From positions 1-64,000 of the forward strand of contig NZ_PBSH01000004.1 in assembly GCF_002726155.1 (NCBI RefSeq): a stretch of DNA of 64,000 bases. The letters run 5' to 3'. A program made the translations under genes and the position numbers. Positions 43,549 to 51,707 of this stretch are shown in pieces (the stretch's first letter is position 1; every line of letters starts with the position of its first letter). The notes below the pieces were generated by a model. It saw only the letters and a program-made list of their open reading frames with translations, had not been told where the DNA came from and searched no databases. This DNA is from Alcanivorax sp. Its GTDB lineage: Bacteria; Pseudomonadota; Gammaproteobacteria; Pseudomonadales; Alcanivoracaceae.

Positions 43549-44793
43549 TCAGACCTTGCGAGCAAGTCGCCAGGCCAGCACGGACATCGGCACCAGCAAC
43601 GCGATCACCAACAGATACGGCCAGCGATGATCGAAAGTGTATAACCCCGTACCCACCAGCGGCCCGACAATAAACCCCAGCGCGGGACAGGCGCTGGCCA
43701 GACCCGCCACGCGCCCCTGCTCTTCCGTGGGCACCCGCAGGCTGGCCAGGGACATGATTGCCGGCATGCCAAACCCCAGGCCCAGCCCGACCAGCAGCAC
43801 CGCCCCGCTCATCAGGGCCTCCGTGTCCGCCAGCCAGAGAATAACGGCACCGGCACCGATACTGGGCACAGCCAGCGCAATCAACAGGGTCGCCGGGGCT
43901 TTTAGCCACTGCACCACAATCAACTGTCCCGACAGCGATGTCAGTGCAGCCATCATCATGGTCAGCCCCAGTGCCCTCGCCGCTTCGGCAGGGCTCATCA
44001 GGAACTGGTCCTGGAACAGGAAACCCAGGGTTTGTTGAATGAGCGCGAAGCTCATAAACAGCATCACCCCGGTCAGCAACAGATCACGCAAGCGCGGGTC
44101 CGCATAGGCGGCCAGCCCGTGGCGCAACACGGAACGCAGCGGCACGGTGCGAGCAGTGGGACGATGCGGTGATGGCGGCAGCCACAGAGCCACACTAATC
44201 GCCATAAGGGCAGTCAGAACCGCCACACCGTACAGCGGGAACACCAATGCAATGGCAGCCAGAATGCCGCCGGACACAGGCCCGACGACGGTACCGATAT
44301 TGTTGGCCGCGCCGATGCGTCCCATGCCCTGAGTGCGCTGCTCCGGGGTGGTAATGTCAGCGGTATACGCAGCTGCCGCTGCCGGCGTTGCAGCCATAAT
44401 CGCCGCCTGCAGCATACGGCTCAGTACCAGAGCCGCCACCAGACCGACGCCCACCAATCCCCCGCGCAGGCCCAGATCAAACACCACAGCGAACGACAGC
44501 GTGCCCAGCGAATACCCCGACAACCCAATCACCATGACCCGCTTGCGACCCAGCGATTCACTCAAGGTGCCCCACACCGGGCTGGCCAGGGCAAACACCA
44601 GTGATGAACAACTGATGATCAGTCCTACCTGCATTTCCGTCATACCGGTGGCTCGCCCCAATGACGGCAGCAGGGTAAAAACCAGAGTCTGCCCCAGTGC
44701 TGTTACCGCCACTGCCGCCAACAGCATTGTGTGACTGAAGGTCCGCGAGGTAGGCTTGCCAGCGATTTCGGTGGAAGGGTCAAGCTGTGACAT
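43549..44793 (-). CDS. MFS multidrug-type transporter (TetA/YdhC-like)
   Basis: A 414-residue twelve-helix transporter. The loop 2-3 motif is GTLSESLGRKRVMVIG, and motif C-like GIGAANNIGTVVGPVSGGIL lies in TM5, typical of drug/proton antiporters. A second half with GMPAIMSLASLRVPTEEQGRVAGL mirrors the first. The start at 44793 (MSQLDPST) overlaps the start of the divergent patatin gene by 7 bases; 30 more upstream codons are open but not convincing. It converges on alkA with 8 bases between stops. Substrate unknown. Confidence 0.85.
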   Translation of the reverse strand: MSQLDPSTEIAGKPTSRTFSHTMLLAAVAVTALGQTLVFTLLPSLGRATGMTEMQVGLIISCSSLVFALASPVWGTLSESLGRKRVMVIGLSGYSLGTLSFAVVFDLGLRGGLVGVGLVAALVLSRMLQAAIMAATPAAAAAYTADITTPEQRTQGMGRIGAANNIGTVVGPVSGGILAAIALVFPLYGVAVLTALMAISVALWLPPSPHRPTARTVPLRSVLRHGLAAYADPRLRDLLLTGVMLFMSFALIQQTLGFLFQDQFLMSPAEAARALGLTMMMAALTSLSGQLIVVQWLKAPATLLIALAVPSIGAGAVILWLADTEALMSGAVLLVGLGLGFGMPAIMSLASLRVPTEEQGRVAGLASACPALGFIVGPLVGTGLYTFDHRWPYLLVIALLVPMSVLAWRLARKV

Positions 44794-45620
44794 TACAGAT
44801 TCCGGTTCAAGGTGTGGCAGATTACGCACCGCTGCGGGGCACATCGCATCAGGGGGTGCTGGCGGACTGGCTGGCCGAGACACCTTTTACTCTCGCCATG
44901 TCATCCGGGTTTTTCGGTTTTTTTGCCCATTTCGGCACTCTGCGCGCCCTGCTTGAGCACGGCCTGGCTCCTGCTCGTTTCTGTGGCTCCAGCGCCGGCG
45001 CGCTGGTGGGGGCCTGCGTGGCCTCCGGCGCCAGCATCAATGCCATCGAAGACATGCTGCTCGGTCTTGATCGATCCCAGTTCTGGGATCCCTCCCCCGG
45101 GCTGGGTTTGTTATCCGGTCAGGCTTTTCGCCGAATGCTGGCGGGCCTGCTACCCGCTCAGCGCATGGAAGAAGCTCGCACCCCGCTGGCGGTCTCTGCC
45201 TGGCAGGCGAAAAGCCGGCGTACGCAGGTGTTACAACAAGGTAACCTGGTGGAAGCGGTATACGCCTCCTGCGCCGTCCCCTTGCTGTTTCAGCCGGCCC
45301 GGATTGGCGGGCGCTACTACTGGGACGGCGGCATTGCCGACCGGCACGGGCTGGCCGCAACCTACCCCGGAGAGCGCGTACTCTATCACCATTTGCAGTC
45401 CCGCTCTCCCTGGCGCGGCTCGCACAGCAAGGCTCTGCATCATCCTTCTCGCCCAAATCTGGTCACCCTTGCCATTGACGGCCTGGTTCGCTCCGGTCCC
45501 GGCAAGCTGGAACAGGGGCGCCAGGCCATGCACCAGGCCTATAACGCCACCGGCCGGGCATTGGCCCGGCCGGTGGGAGATGCGCTGATTATCGAATCGG
45601 TTCAGGACGCCTCGTCGTAG
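44787..45620 (+). CDS. Patatin-like phospholipase
   Basis: A 277-residue patatin-fold acyl hydrolase. The oxyanion loop is SGFFGFFAHFG (40-50), the nucleophile elbow GSSAG with Ser69, and the dyad Asp lies in WDGGIADRHG (Asp180). No signal peptide, so it probably acts on membrane lipids from the cytoplasm. A GTG start has AAGGG 7 bases upstream. The start region overlaps the divergent MFS start. The last 19 bases overlap the 3' end of the convergent diiron gene. A role in phospholipid or storage-lipid turnover is inferred from the family. Confidence 0.85.
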   Translation: MTLQIPVQGVADYAPLRGTSHQGVLADWLAETPFTLAMSSGFFGFFAHFGTLRALLEHGLAPARFCGSSAGALVGACVASGASINAIEDMLLGLDRSQFWDPSPGLGLLSGQAFRRMLAGLLPAQRMEEARTPLAVSAWQAKSRRTQVLQQGNLVEAVYASCAVPLLFQPARIGGRYYWDGGIADRHGLAATYPGERVLYHHLQSRSPWRGSHSKALHHPSRPNLVTLAIDGLVRSGPGKLEQGRQAMHQAYNATGRALARPVGDALIIESVQDASS

Positions 45621-46714
45621 AGCGGCTTGGACAGCTCGGCCCAGTCGATCTGGCCGTCGTCCACCAGGTTTTCAAACTGCAGGATACCCAGCTCCTCGAA
45701 GCGCGGCCGCACGGAATCCGTGAGCAAGCCAATGCGTTTGAGGTTGGGCATAATGCGGGTGAACAGCAGGTTACGGAACTGCGCCATGATGGTGGACGAC
45801 AATACCTGCTCGCGGGCAGCCTCCACATCCCAACCAAAGTGTTCGAACACTTCGGTGCTGATCAATCGCTCCCGCATGACCACACAAGCCTCGAAGGCAA
45901 AGTGGGCGCGTTCTTCTTTTTCCTCTTCAGACAGAGTCTCAACAAAGTCCTCCAAGTAATTGACACCAAAGGTAACGTGTCGCGCCTCATCGCGAATAAC
46001 AAGATGAATAATCTGCTTCAAAAGAGGGTCCTGGGCAGTCATTTTCAAGGTGTTGAATGCGGCCAGCGCCAGCCCTTCGATAATGATCTGCATGCCGATA
46101 AACTTCAGATCCCAGCGGGGGTCGGACAGAATTTTGTCCAGCAGGGATTTCAGGTTCGGATTCACCGGGTAGAGAATGCCGATCTTTTCCTGCAGGTAAC
46201 GCGTGAACACTTCCACGTGGCGGGCTTCGTCAAAGGTCTGGCTGGCCGCATAGAGTTTGGCGTCATAGGTGGGCGCGCAGCTAGCCAGCTGGGAGGCCAC
46301 CAGTAACGCCCCCTGCTCACCGTGTACAAACTGCGCGAGCATCCAGGCCAGGTTATGCCAGCCAAAACGCAGCTTTTCATCCTCACTTAATGCTTCGAAG
46401 GTGTCCCAGCCGTGAAACGGGTTGAAGGACTGATCGAGTGGCACCTCGGATTTGGGGAAGCTCTCTGACCAATCCACATCCATGTCCGCATTCCAGTTCA
46501 GCTCTTTGCCCAGTTTGTAGAGCTTGCGGATGCGACCATCGGCGGAAGAATAATCCCAGTTGTAGTGGCCCGTGAGCGGGGTCTGGAATATTTCCACCAC
46601 ATCTTCTACGTGTTGCGCACTCAATTTGTCTTCGATGTCTTCGTGGCCTGGCCCATCCCAGTTGTCGTAAATACTGACTTGGGTAGGCGGCGTGCTGACT
46701 TTGGTTATTTTCAT
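45602..46714 (-). CDS. Ferritin-like diiron protein with two EX28DEX2H motifs
   Basis: A 370-residue soluble helical protein. It has two identical-spacing iron-ligand motifs: E133...D162-E163-A-R-H166 and E213...D242-E243-A-R-H246, each an EX28DEX2H pattern. This is the hallmark of diiron oxygenases in the ferritin/R2/AurF superfamily. The family includes N-oxygenases, hydroxylases and fatty-acid-modifying enzymes; no member is clearly identified here. Neighbouring thioesterases and the PhaC-like gene make a fatty-acyl substrate plausible but unproven. AAGGA lies before the ATG inside a possible hairpin. Confidence 0.8.
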   Translation of the reverse strand: MKITKVSTPPTQVSIYDNWDGPGHEDIEDKLSAQHVEDVVEIFQTPLTGHYNWDYSSADGRIRKLYKLGKELNWNADMDVDWSESFPKSEVPLDQSFNPFHGWDTFEALSEDEKLRFGWHNLAWMLAQFVHGEQGALLVASQLASCAPTYDAKLYAASQTFDEARHVEVFTRYLQEKIGILYPVNPNLKSLLDKILSDPRWDLKFIGMQIIIEGLALAAFNTLKMTAQDPLLKQIIHLVIRDEARHVTFGVNYLEDFVETLSEEEKEERAHFAFEACVVMRERLISTEVFEHFGWDVEAAREQVLSSTIMAQFRNLLFTRIMPNLKRIGLLTDSVRPRFEELGILQFENLVDDGQIDWAELSKPLYDEAS

Positions 46715-46716
46715 TA

Positions 46717-46763
46717 GGCATCCTTGGTAGCGCTAAGTCATAACTCAACGCTAGGCGGATGCC
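46717..46763 (-). promoter_or_regulatory. Leader hairpin that covers the ribosome site of the diiron gene
   Basis: GGCATCC (46717-46723) pairs with GGATGCC (46757-46763). Nested inside, TAGCG (46728-46732) pairs with CGCTA (46749-46753). On the mRNA the AAGGA ribosome site (complement of 46721-46725) lies partly in the outer stem, 3 bases before the AUG. This could make translation depend on temperature, ligand or an RNA-binding protein. Confidence 0.4.
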
Positions 46764-46832
46764 GGGAAGGGAGCAATGTCGTGTTATGACAATTAGCGCC
46801 GTCCGTGGCGCCTAAACACAATGGATGTGATA

Positions 46833-47288
46833 TCAGTCCGTGGCGCCATCGTCAGAGAGCAGAAAGTGAGCACGGGCAATGGTGATTGGCTCCTGGCGGT
46901 TTTTTTGCCAGGCACTGATGTGCACGTTGGCAATTCGCCGCCCCAGACGCGTGACGCTGCATTCTGCGTAAGTGTCACGGAACAGCCCCGCACGCAGATA
47001 ATCGATGGTGAAATCGATGGTTTTCGGCACTTTGGGCTCGCCCATTTGCAGCAGGATGAAGATAATCGCCGCCTGCTCCATAAAACCGGCCACCGCCCCG
47101 CCATGCAGCGCAGGCAAAGTAGGGTTGCCTACCACATTGTCGTGCTTGGGCAACACAAAGGTCAGCTCATCCCCCTGGGCGATGACCTGAATGCCCAGAA
47201 ACCGTGCATACGGCACCCGGTCGATCAGGGCCTGATAGTCTGCCTTGCCACTGCGGCACTCTTCGATCAGCGTTTTCAGTGCTTTCAT
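46833..47288 (-). CDS. PaaI-type hotdog thioesterase (second of pair)
   Basis: A 151-residue single hotdog-domain protein. The core is NPTLPALHGGAVAGFMEQAA (about 54-73), with the conserved HGG loop found in PaaI/4HBT-type thioesterases. TIDFTIDYLRAG follows, the strand that usually contacts the substrate. It would hydrolyse acyl-CoA; chain length is unknown. It starts inside the end of the paralogous upstream thioesterase (4-base overlap), forming a translationally coupled pair. It precedes the diiron gene on the same strand by about 120 bases. Confidence 0.88.
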   Translation of the reverse strand: MKALKTLIEECRSGKADYQALIDRVPYARFLGIQVIAQGDELTFVLPKHDNVVGNPTLPALHGGAVAGFMEQAAIIFILLQMGEPKVPKTIDFTIDYLRAGLFRDTYAECSVTRLGRRIANVHISAWQKNRQEPITIARAHFLLSDDGATD

Positions 47289-47755
47289 TGGCCCACCACC
47301 GTGCCTGCCTTGTCAATTTTTAGCCGCGTATAGGTTGCCAACCCGGTGGCAATAGGTTCGTCATCCCCCTCTTCCTCCCAGGTCGTTACACTGACAAAAG
47401 CCACATGGGTGGTAAGCCGATAGCATCTGGCCTCACACACCACAGCCCGGCCTTTTCCGGGGCTACGCAAATGATCCACGCGGAAATCGATGGTCGGGGT
47501 AATCTCAAACGTGGGGAAGGTGCGGCAAGTAATCGCCATCCCTCCAGCCTGATCCATCATCGCGAAAATGGCCCCGCCATGCATGACCCCGGTCTCCGGG
47601 TTACCGACCAGGTCGTCTCGCCAGGGCATTCGGACCCGGACGCACTCCTCAGTAGCGCTGACGACCTCAAGCCCCAGCACAACGGAGTGACGCACAGACT
47701 CCAGGAAGCGGTTGCATATGTCCAAGCGTGTATACGGAAGTGTTTTTTCTGTCAC
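47285..47755 (-). CDS. PaaI-type hotdog thioesterase (first of pair)
   Basis: A 156-residue hotdog protein with NPETGVMHGGAIFAMMDQAGG, given here as the HGG and MDQAGG parts, and TPTIDFRVDHLRSPGKGR. It is paralogous to the gene that follows and overlaps it by 4 bases; the two could form a heteromer. The frame is open to a TTG at 47773 that overlaps GGAG. A GTG at 47755 or a TTG at 47764 downstream of that site are both possible starts, so the N-terminus is uncertain by up to six codons. Confidence 0.85.
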   Translation of the reverse strand: MTEKTLPYTRLDICNRFLESVRHSVVLGLEVVSATEECVRVRMPWRDDLVGNPETGVMHGGAIFAMMDQAGGMAITCRTFPTFEITPTIDFRVDHLRSPGKGRAVVCEARCYRLTTHVAFVSVTTWEEEGDDEPIATGLATYTRLKIDKAGTVVGQ

Positions 47756-47888
47756 GGCGGCCAATGTCTCCAAGTGATATCGGGGGCAAGATTAACGGCT
47801 GTTGGCTAATCTGCAAGTGTTACCGTTTTACCATAGAAACGGTCTTGCTCTCTGCTAGCCTTCTCCGCCCATTTCAGGAGGCGTTAAA

Positions 47889-49010
47889 ATGGCGACATCA
47901 CGATTAAAGAACAGCCTGCGGGCCGTTGGCCACATTGTGGAACGCAGGCGTCACCCGCAACGCTTTATCCAGGTGGATAAATGCCCGTGGGATGAGATTT
48001 ATCGTGACGGTATTATGGCTGTGCGCCATTACAGCCTCCCACCGATGGCCGAAATTCCGCTTAACGACGACGTTCTCCCGGTTTCCACCGACAAGCACCG
48101 CATTCCCCTGTTGCTGGTGCCAGCGTTGGGCATCCACTGCTGGACCTATGACCTGATGCCCAACCGCTCGATGGTCCGTTATCTGATGGCCCGCGGTTAC
48201 GACGTGTATCTGGTGGATTGGGGCAAACCGTCCAACGCCAATCGCAGCCTGGACCTGGACACCTACGTCAATCGCTGGCTTCCTTCTGCGGTAGAGGCCG
48301 TAAAGACCCATGCGGAAACCGAGACCATCAACATGATGGGCTACTGCATGGGCGGGTTACTGTGCCTGATGTACCTGGGAGGGCACAGTGATGCGCCAGT
48401 GCGCAGCCTTATCACCATTGCCAGCCCGGTGAATTTTCACAAAAGTGGTCCCTTTGGCAAGGCCCTGGGCCTGGCTGCCATTCCTGCCATGCAGGTCCAC
48501 GACTGGTTCCAGATTCGCCTTGAGCCGCTTAGCGACAAGCTATTTCACATTCCTGCCAATCTGCTCACGCTGGGCTTCAAGATGACCAACCCCCCCGGCG
48601 TGGTACAGGCTTACATGGATCTGATCCGCAATCTTGGTGACCGTGAATACGTGACCGAGTACATGACCATGGGCCAGTGGTTCAACGATATGGTGGATTA
48701 TCCCGGTGCGGTAGTCCGCGAGGTGATCGAGAAAATGATTCTGGCTAACAGCCTGGCCAGAGGCAAAATCCGGATAGGCGGGCGCAGCGTGGATTTCTCA
48801 TCCATTCAGCAGGACCTGCTTTCCTTTGCCGGCATCACCGACAACATTGTCAGCCTGCGCGCAGCACGGGATGTGATGCACCTTGTCGGTAGCAAAGAGA
48901 AGCGCTTCGAGGAAGTGCCAGGCGGCCATGCGGGGGTCTTTTCGGGTTCCAAAGCCCCCTCCCACGCCTGGCGCATCAGCGCAGACTGGCTAGTGGCGCG
49001 CTCGCAGTAG
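47889..49010 (+). CDS. PhaC-like alpha/beta hydrolase (class III-sized PHA synthase family)
   Basis: A 373-residue protein of the PhaC/PHA synthase family. The lipase-like box is GYCMGG with catalytic Cys153; Asp318 (AGITDN) and His347 (GGHAG) complete the triad. Other family blocks are PLLLVPALGIHCWTYDL and VYLVDWGKP. Length fits the PhaC subunit of class III synthases (about 360 residues), but no PhaE or PhaR partner is seen nearby, so it may act alone or be a related acyltransferase. The ribosome site AGGAGG lies 7 bases before the ATG. Confidence 0.82.
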   Translation: MATSRLKNSLRAVGHIVERRRHPQRFIQVDKCPWDEIYRDGIMAVRHYSLPPMAEIPLNDDVLPVSTDKHRIPLLLVPALGIHCWTYDLMPNRSMVRYLMARGYDVYLVDWGKPSNANRSLDLDTYVNRWLPSAVEAVKTHAETETINMMGYCMGGLLCLMYLGGHSDAPVRSLITIASPVNFHKSGPFGKALGLAAIPAMQVHDWFQIRLEPLSDKLFHIPANLLTLGFKMTNPPGVVQAYMDLIRNLGDREYVTEYMTMGQWFNDMVDYPGAVVREVIEKMILANSLARGKIRIGGRSVDFSSIQQDLLSFAGITDNIVSLRAARDVMHLVGSKEKRFEEVPGGHAGVFSGSKAPSHAWRISADWLVARSQ

Positions 49011-49040
49011 CCACGCCACCAAGCCGGGAACATCAGCCCG

Positions 49041-49802
49041 TTATGGCTGGGCCAGGTCACTCACCCGTTCCGCCATTTGTGTGGCATACCGATAGAACAG
49101 ATACGGGATTTTCTGTGTGTTCGGGTCATCCATACTGGGAATCGATTTGCGCACGAACGCCCAGCGCTGATCGATGAATGCCAGCACTTCACGGGCCTGC
49201 TCATCCCCCGCATATTTGCCTTTCAGGCTGACCAGTGATTCGTCGATAGCCCGGGCTTCCGCGCCAAAGTCCATGGACTGCAGGCCAGTACCGGTTTTCA
49301 GGCCCGCCGAGGGAAAGGCTGCCAGAGCGGCATACTCACTGGCCAGACGCTGCATGGCCACAGACAACTGGGCGATATCCAGGTAGGTTGCATCGCCCGC
49401 TACTTCTGCCTTGCGTACCAGCGCATCCACCGCCAGCGTGGTGGTATTGATTTCACTCATGGCGCTGTAGTCCGCATAGCCCAATGAAGCCAGCGGGTTA
49501 TCCAGAGCGCGTTGATTGAGGGCATCCCAGGACGCATCCAGTTGCGCCGCAGTGTCTTTCTCGCCGGGTGCGGCTTGCGCCTTCAGCGCATCAAGATGTT
49601 GCTCTCCATCCGCCAGCAAGGCTTTCAGTGCTGCCCGGTCTTCCGGGTTATCCCCACGAATCGATAGCAGATGAAATCCCATCCGGACCCGCCATGCATC
49701 TGCCTGAACCAGTGCCAATTCCGTGGCGGACATCGCTGCCTGAGCCCCTGCTGACACCAATAGCAGTGCCGCAACCAGGCCATGTCGAATTTCCTTATTC
49801 AC
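49041..49802 (-). CDS. Secreted helical protein, paralogue of the next gene
   Basis: A 253-residue protein with a signal peptide (MNKEIRHGLVAALLLVSAGAQA). The rest is predicted to be mostly alpha-helical. The ending WAFVRKSIPSMDD... YLFYRYATQMAERV is clearly related to the neighbouring gene's WMFIRESM... YLIYRYTNQMVDTM. A periplasmic role is likely; I do not recognise the family. The pair probably arose by duplication. A terminator for the upstream paralogue lies between them, so they are likely transcribed separately. Confidence 0.72.
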   Translation of the reverse strand: MNKEIRHGLVAALLLVSAGAQAAMSATELALVQADAWRVRMGFHLLSIRGDNPEDRAALKALLADGEQHLDALKAQAAPGEKDTAAQLDASWDALNQRALDNPLASLGYADYSAMSEINTTTLAVDALVRKAEVAGDATYLDIAQLSVAMQRLASEYAALAAFPSAGLKTGTGLQSMDFGAEARAIDESLVSLKGKYAGDEQAREVLAFIDQRWAFVRKSIPSMDDPNTQKIPYLFYRYATQMAERVSDLAQP

Positions 49803-49856
49803 CCCGAACTCCCCCTATACATTTTAAACAAGAGCGGCTTGATATAAGCCACCATC

Positions 49857-49882
49857 AAAAAACCCCCGCACACATGCGAGGG
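49857..49882 (-). terminator. Rho-independent terminator after the first paralogue
   Basis: On the minus strand CCCTCGCA pairs with TGCGGGGG (one G-U pair) around TGTG and is followed by TTTTTT. It lies 31 bases after the stop of the gene at 49914-50708. Confidence 0.85.
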
Positions 49883-49913
49883 TCAGCACAAAGGAGCCAG
49901 TGATGGCTCCGCC

Positions 49914-50708
49914 TTATTCAACCGGCCCGAAGCTGGGCTTTTCTACATCCGTAGACGCCAGACTGATTGCCTGACTCATGGTGTCTACCATCTGGTTGGT
50001 GTAGCGATAAATCAGGTACGACACCGCATTTTCATAAAACTTCACCATGGATTCACGGATAAACATCCACTTCACGCCCACCTGGTTCAAGGCACGGCTG
50101 ATGGCTTCATCGTTGGCGTGGTTCTTTTTCGCCGCGGCCAGCATCCGCTCAAACTCAGGCACCGCATCCTTGAACTCAAGGCGACCTTCATCCGACCCTG
50201 ACGCCATCCCCCCTGCCGGGTCTGCAGCGATATTCAGGTACTCGGAGGTCATGCGCTGGAGGTACGCTGAAAGCTCACGGATATCATCGTACTGGCCTTC
50301 GGTGGCACCGTTGAAGGATTCGATCCGCAGTGACATCTCTGTCGGCAGCTCATTCACATCCTGAATGGTGTAGGCGTTGGTAAAGCCTTGCTCGGCCATA
50401 GTATTACCCTGGGCCGCTGCTTTTAGAATGCCCCAATTCTTGTCCAGATCGTTCACCAGCGCGCGCTCTTCACTGCCTTCCGCATTGCTGCGCAAAGCCC
50501 CCATGCCGGACTGTGCCTGGGCAATAGCATCATCCAGATTGGAAATATAGGTTTTGCTGCCAACCATCACGGTCAACATGTGAAAATCGGCGCGGACTTT
50601 CCACAGCGCCAATTCAAAATCTTCGAGTTCTGCATTGCTGATTGACGCAAATCCCTGCATTGGCAGCAACACCATCGCAATGAGACACCCCAGAAGACGC
50701 TTTCTCAT
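49914..50708 (-). CDS. Secreted helical protein, paralogue of the preceding gene
   Basis: A 264-residue protein with a signal peptide (MRKRLLGCLIAMVLLPMQGFA). A helical body of about 220 residues has no cysteines after cleavage and few aromatic residues until the WMFIRESMVKFYENAVSYLIYR segment. That segment is shared with the paralogue at 49041-49802. Sequence similarity covers mainly the N-terminal ELALWKVRADFHML-type helix and this C-terminal helix. No family was recognised. It is flanked by a clear terminator on one side and by a MITE-like element upstream of its start. Confidence 0.72.
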   Translation of the reverse strand: MRKRLLGCLIAMVLLPMQGFASISNAELEDFELALWKVRADFHMLTVMVGSKTYISNLDDAIAQAQSGMGALRSNAEGSEERALVNDLDKNWGILKAAAQGNTMAEQGFTNAYTIQDVNELPTEMSLRIESFNGATEGQYDDIRELSAYLQRMTSEYLNIAADPAGGMASGSDEGRLEFKDAVPEFERMLAAAKKNHANDEAISRALNQVGVKWMFIRESMVKFYENAVSYLIYRYTNQMVDTMSQAISLASTDVEKPSFGPVE

Positions 50709-50746
50709 AGCTACTCCCTAATAATCGCTATTTTTGTTGTTACTAA

Positions 50747-51009
50747 GGAACCTCTGAATAACTCCTTGCATGCTCAGCGTGAGCCTGAAGCGTGCAGCTG
50801 TTGTGTCTTGTCTCGATGGTCAGGGTGGCTCCCTTTCCGAGAGGCAAGGCGCAGCAGATGTGCGCTTCAGGCCGCGCCCTTCGGGTCTTCCAGGCTGGCC
50901 CGCACTCGTTGTTGCACTTTTTCGATGGATGGAATACACCTTCAAAAGCGCGCCTAGATTGCGAGCCAGCCTGAAAGACTGAGTACGCAAGGAGTTATTC
51001 AGAGGTTCC
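50747..51009. mobile_element. 263-bp MITE-like element with 31-bp terminal inverted repeats
   Basis: The terminal repeats at 50747-50777 and 50979-51009 match at 29 of 31 positions and both begin GGAACCTCTGAATAACTCC. The element is flanked by CTAA on the left and TTAA on the right, close to a four-base YTAR target duplication as made by IS5-group elements. It has no ORF that could encode a transposase; the three short frames of 60-70 codons overlap each other and look random. It occupies most of the 408-base gap 50709-51116; the remaining flanks hold nothing I can support. Confidence 0.8.
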
Positions 51010-51116
51010 TTAACTTGTTATGGCTTTATTTATTTCGTCAGGTCAGCTCATCCCCGGACCTGAGTCACAAGACAATAGCATAAAAGGTAGCAAAAATAGG
51101 AGCCTGCGACTAATAG

Positions 51117-51707
51117 TTATCGGGCGTTAAGGGCCTGCTGTGCCGGCTCCGCCCACCCCTGCGGAAGGTGGCCGAGATAAGGCGCCAGAAGGTCGGGCAG
51201 GAACCAACCCAGCACCAATAAGACCAACATGAACAAAAGAGCTAACACATTGATAAACCAGCACAAACCGCCCACCAGCATGACCACGGCGCTGACCGGT
51301 GGATTCGGCGTTCCGAAGCGGTTCACCATGCTGCTGCCATCACCAAGATAGAGATAAAGCTGGAATGGCAAATTGACCAACGGCACAAACGCCAGGATGA
51401 CCCACCAGCCACTTTTCTCCATATCGTGCAAACGGCGCACCAGAAGTCCGATCTGGTAGACCAACAGCGCCAACGACACCACTGCGGCGACGCCCCAACC
51501 CACCCACTGCGGCAACAGTTCAACGGATAACAACAGGAAAAGGGCAATCAGCAAGCCGGACAGCAGCGCAGCACCAAACTGGTAACACGCAAATCGCAGG
51601 CGGCCAAGCCGCTGCTGCAAGCTGAGCACAGAGAGAGACTCATAAACAATCATGCCCTTGCCCTGATAACCGGGCTTGAGTGATCCACCCCCGTAGGCAT
51701 CATTCAT
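51117..51707 (-). CDS. DUF805 membrane protein
   Basis: A 196-residue inner-membrane protein with about five helices. The DUF805 signature RRLHDMEKSGWWVILAFVPLVNLPFQLYLYLGDG is present (given as RRLHDMEKSGWW and FVPLVNL). A GGGSLKPGYQGKG stretch lies near the start. Function is unknown. The start at 51707 has GGGGGAG 6 bases upstream and overlaps the end of the DUF1232 gene by 8 bases, so it belongs to the parA-DUF1232-DUF805 run. Confidence 0.85.
   Translation of the reverse strand: MNDAYGGGSLKPGYQGKGMIVYESLSVLSLQQRLGRLRFACYQFGAALLSGLLIALFLLLSVELLPQWVGWGVAAVVSLALLVYQIGLLVRRLHDMEKSGWWVILAFVPLVNLPFQLYLYLGDGSSMVNRFGTPNPPVSAVVMLVGGLCWFINVLALLFMLVLLVLGWFLPDLLAPYLGHLPQGWAEPAQQALNAR

Noticed and set aside
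50766..50982. Three overlapping short ORFs inside the MITE-like element
   Set aside because: They are in different frames of the same DNA, have no ribosome site, and lie between inverted repeats; no transposase features.
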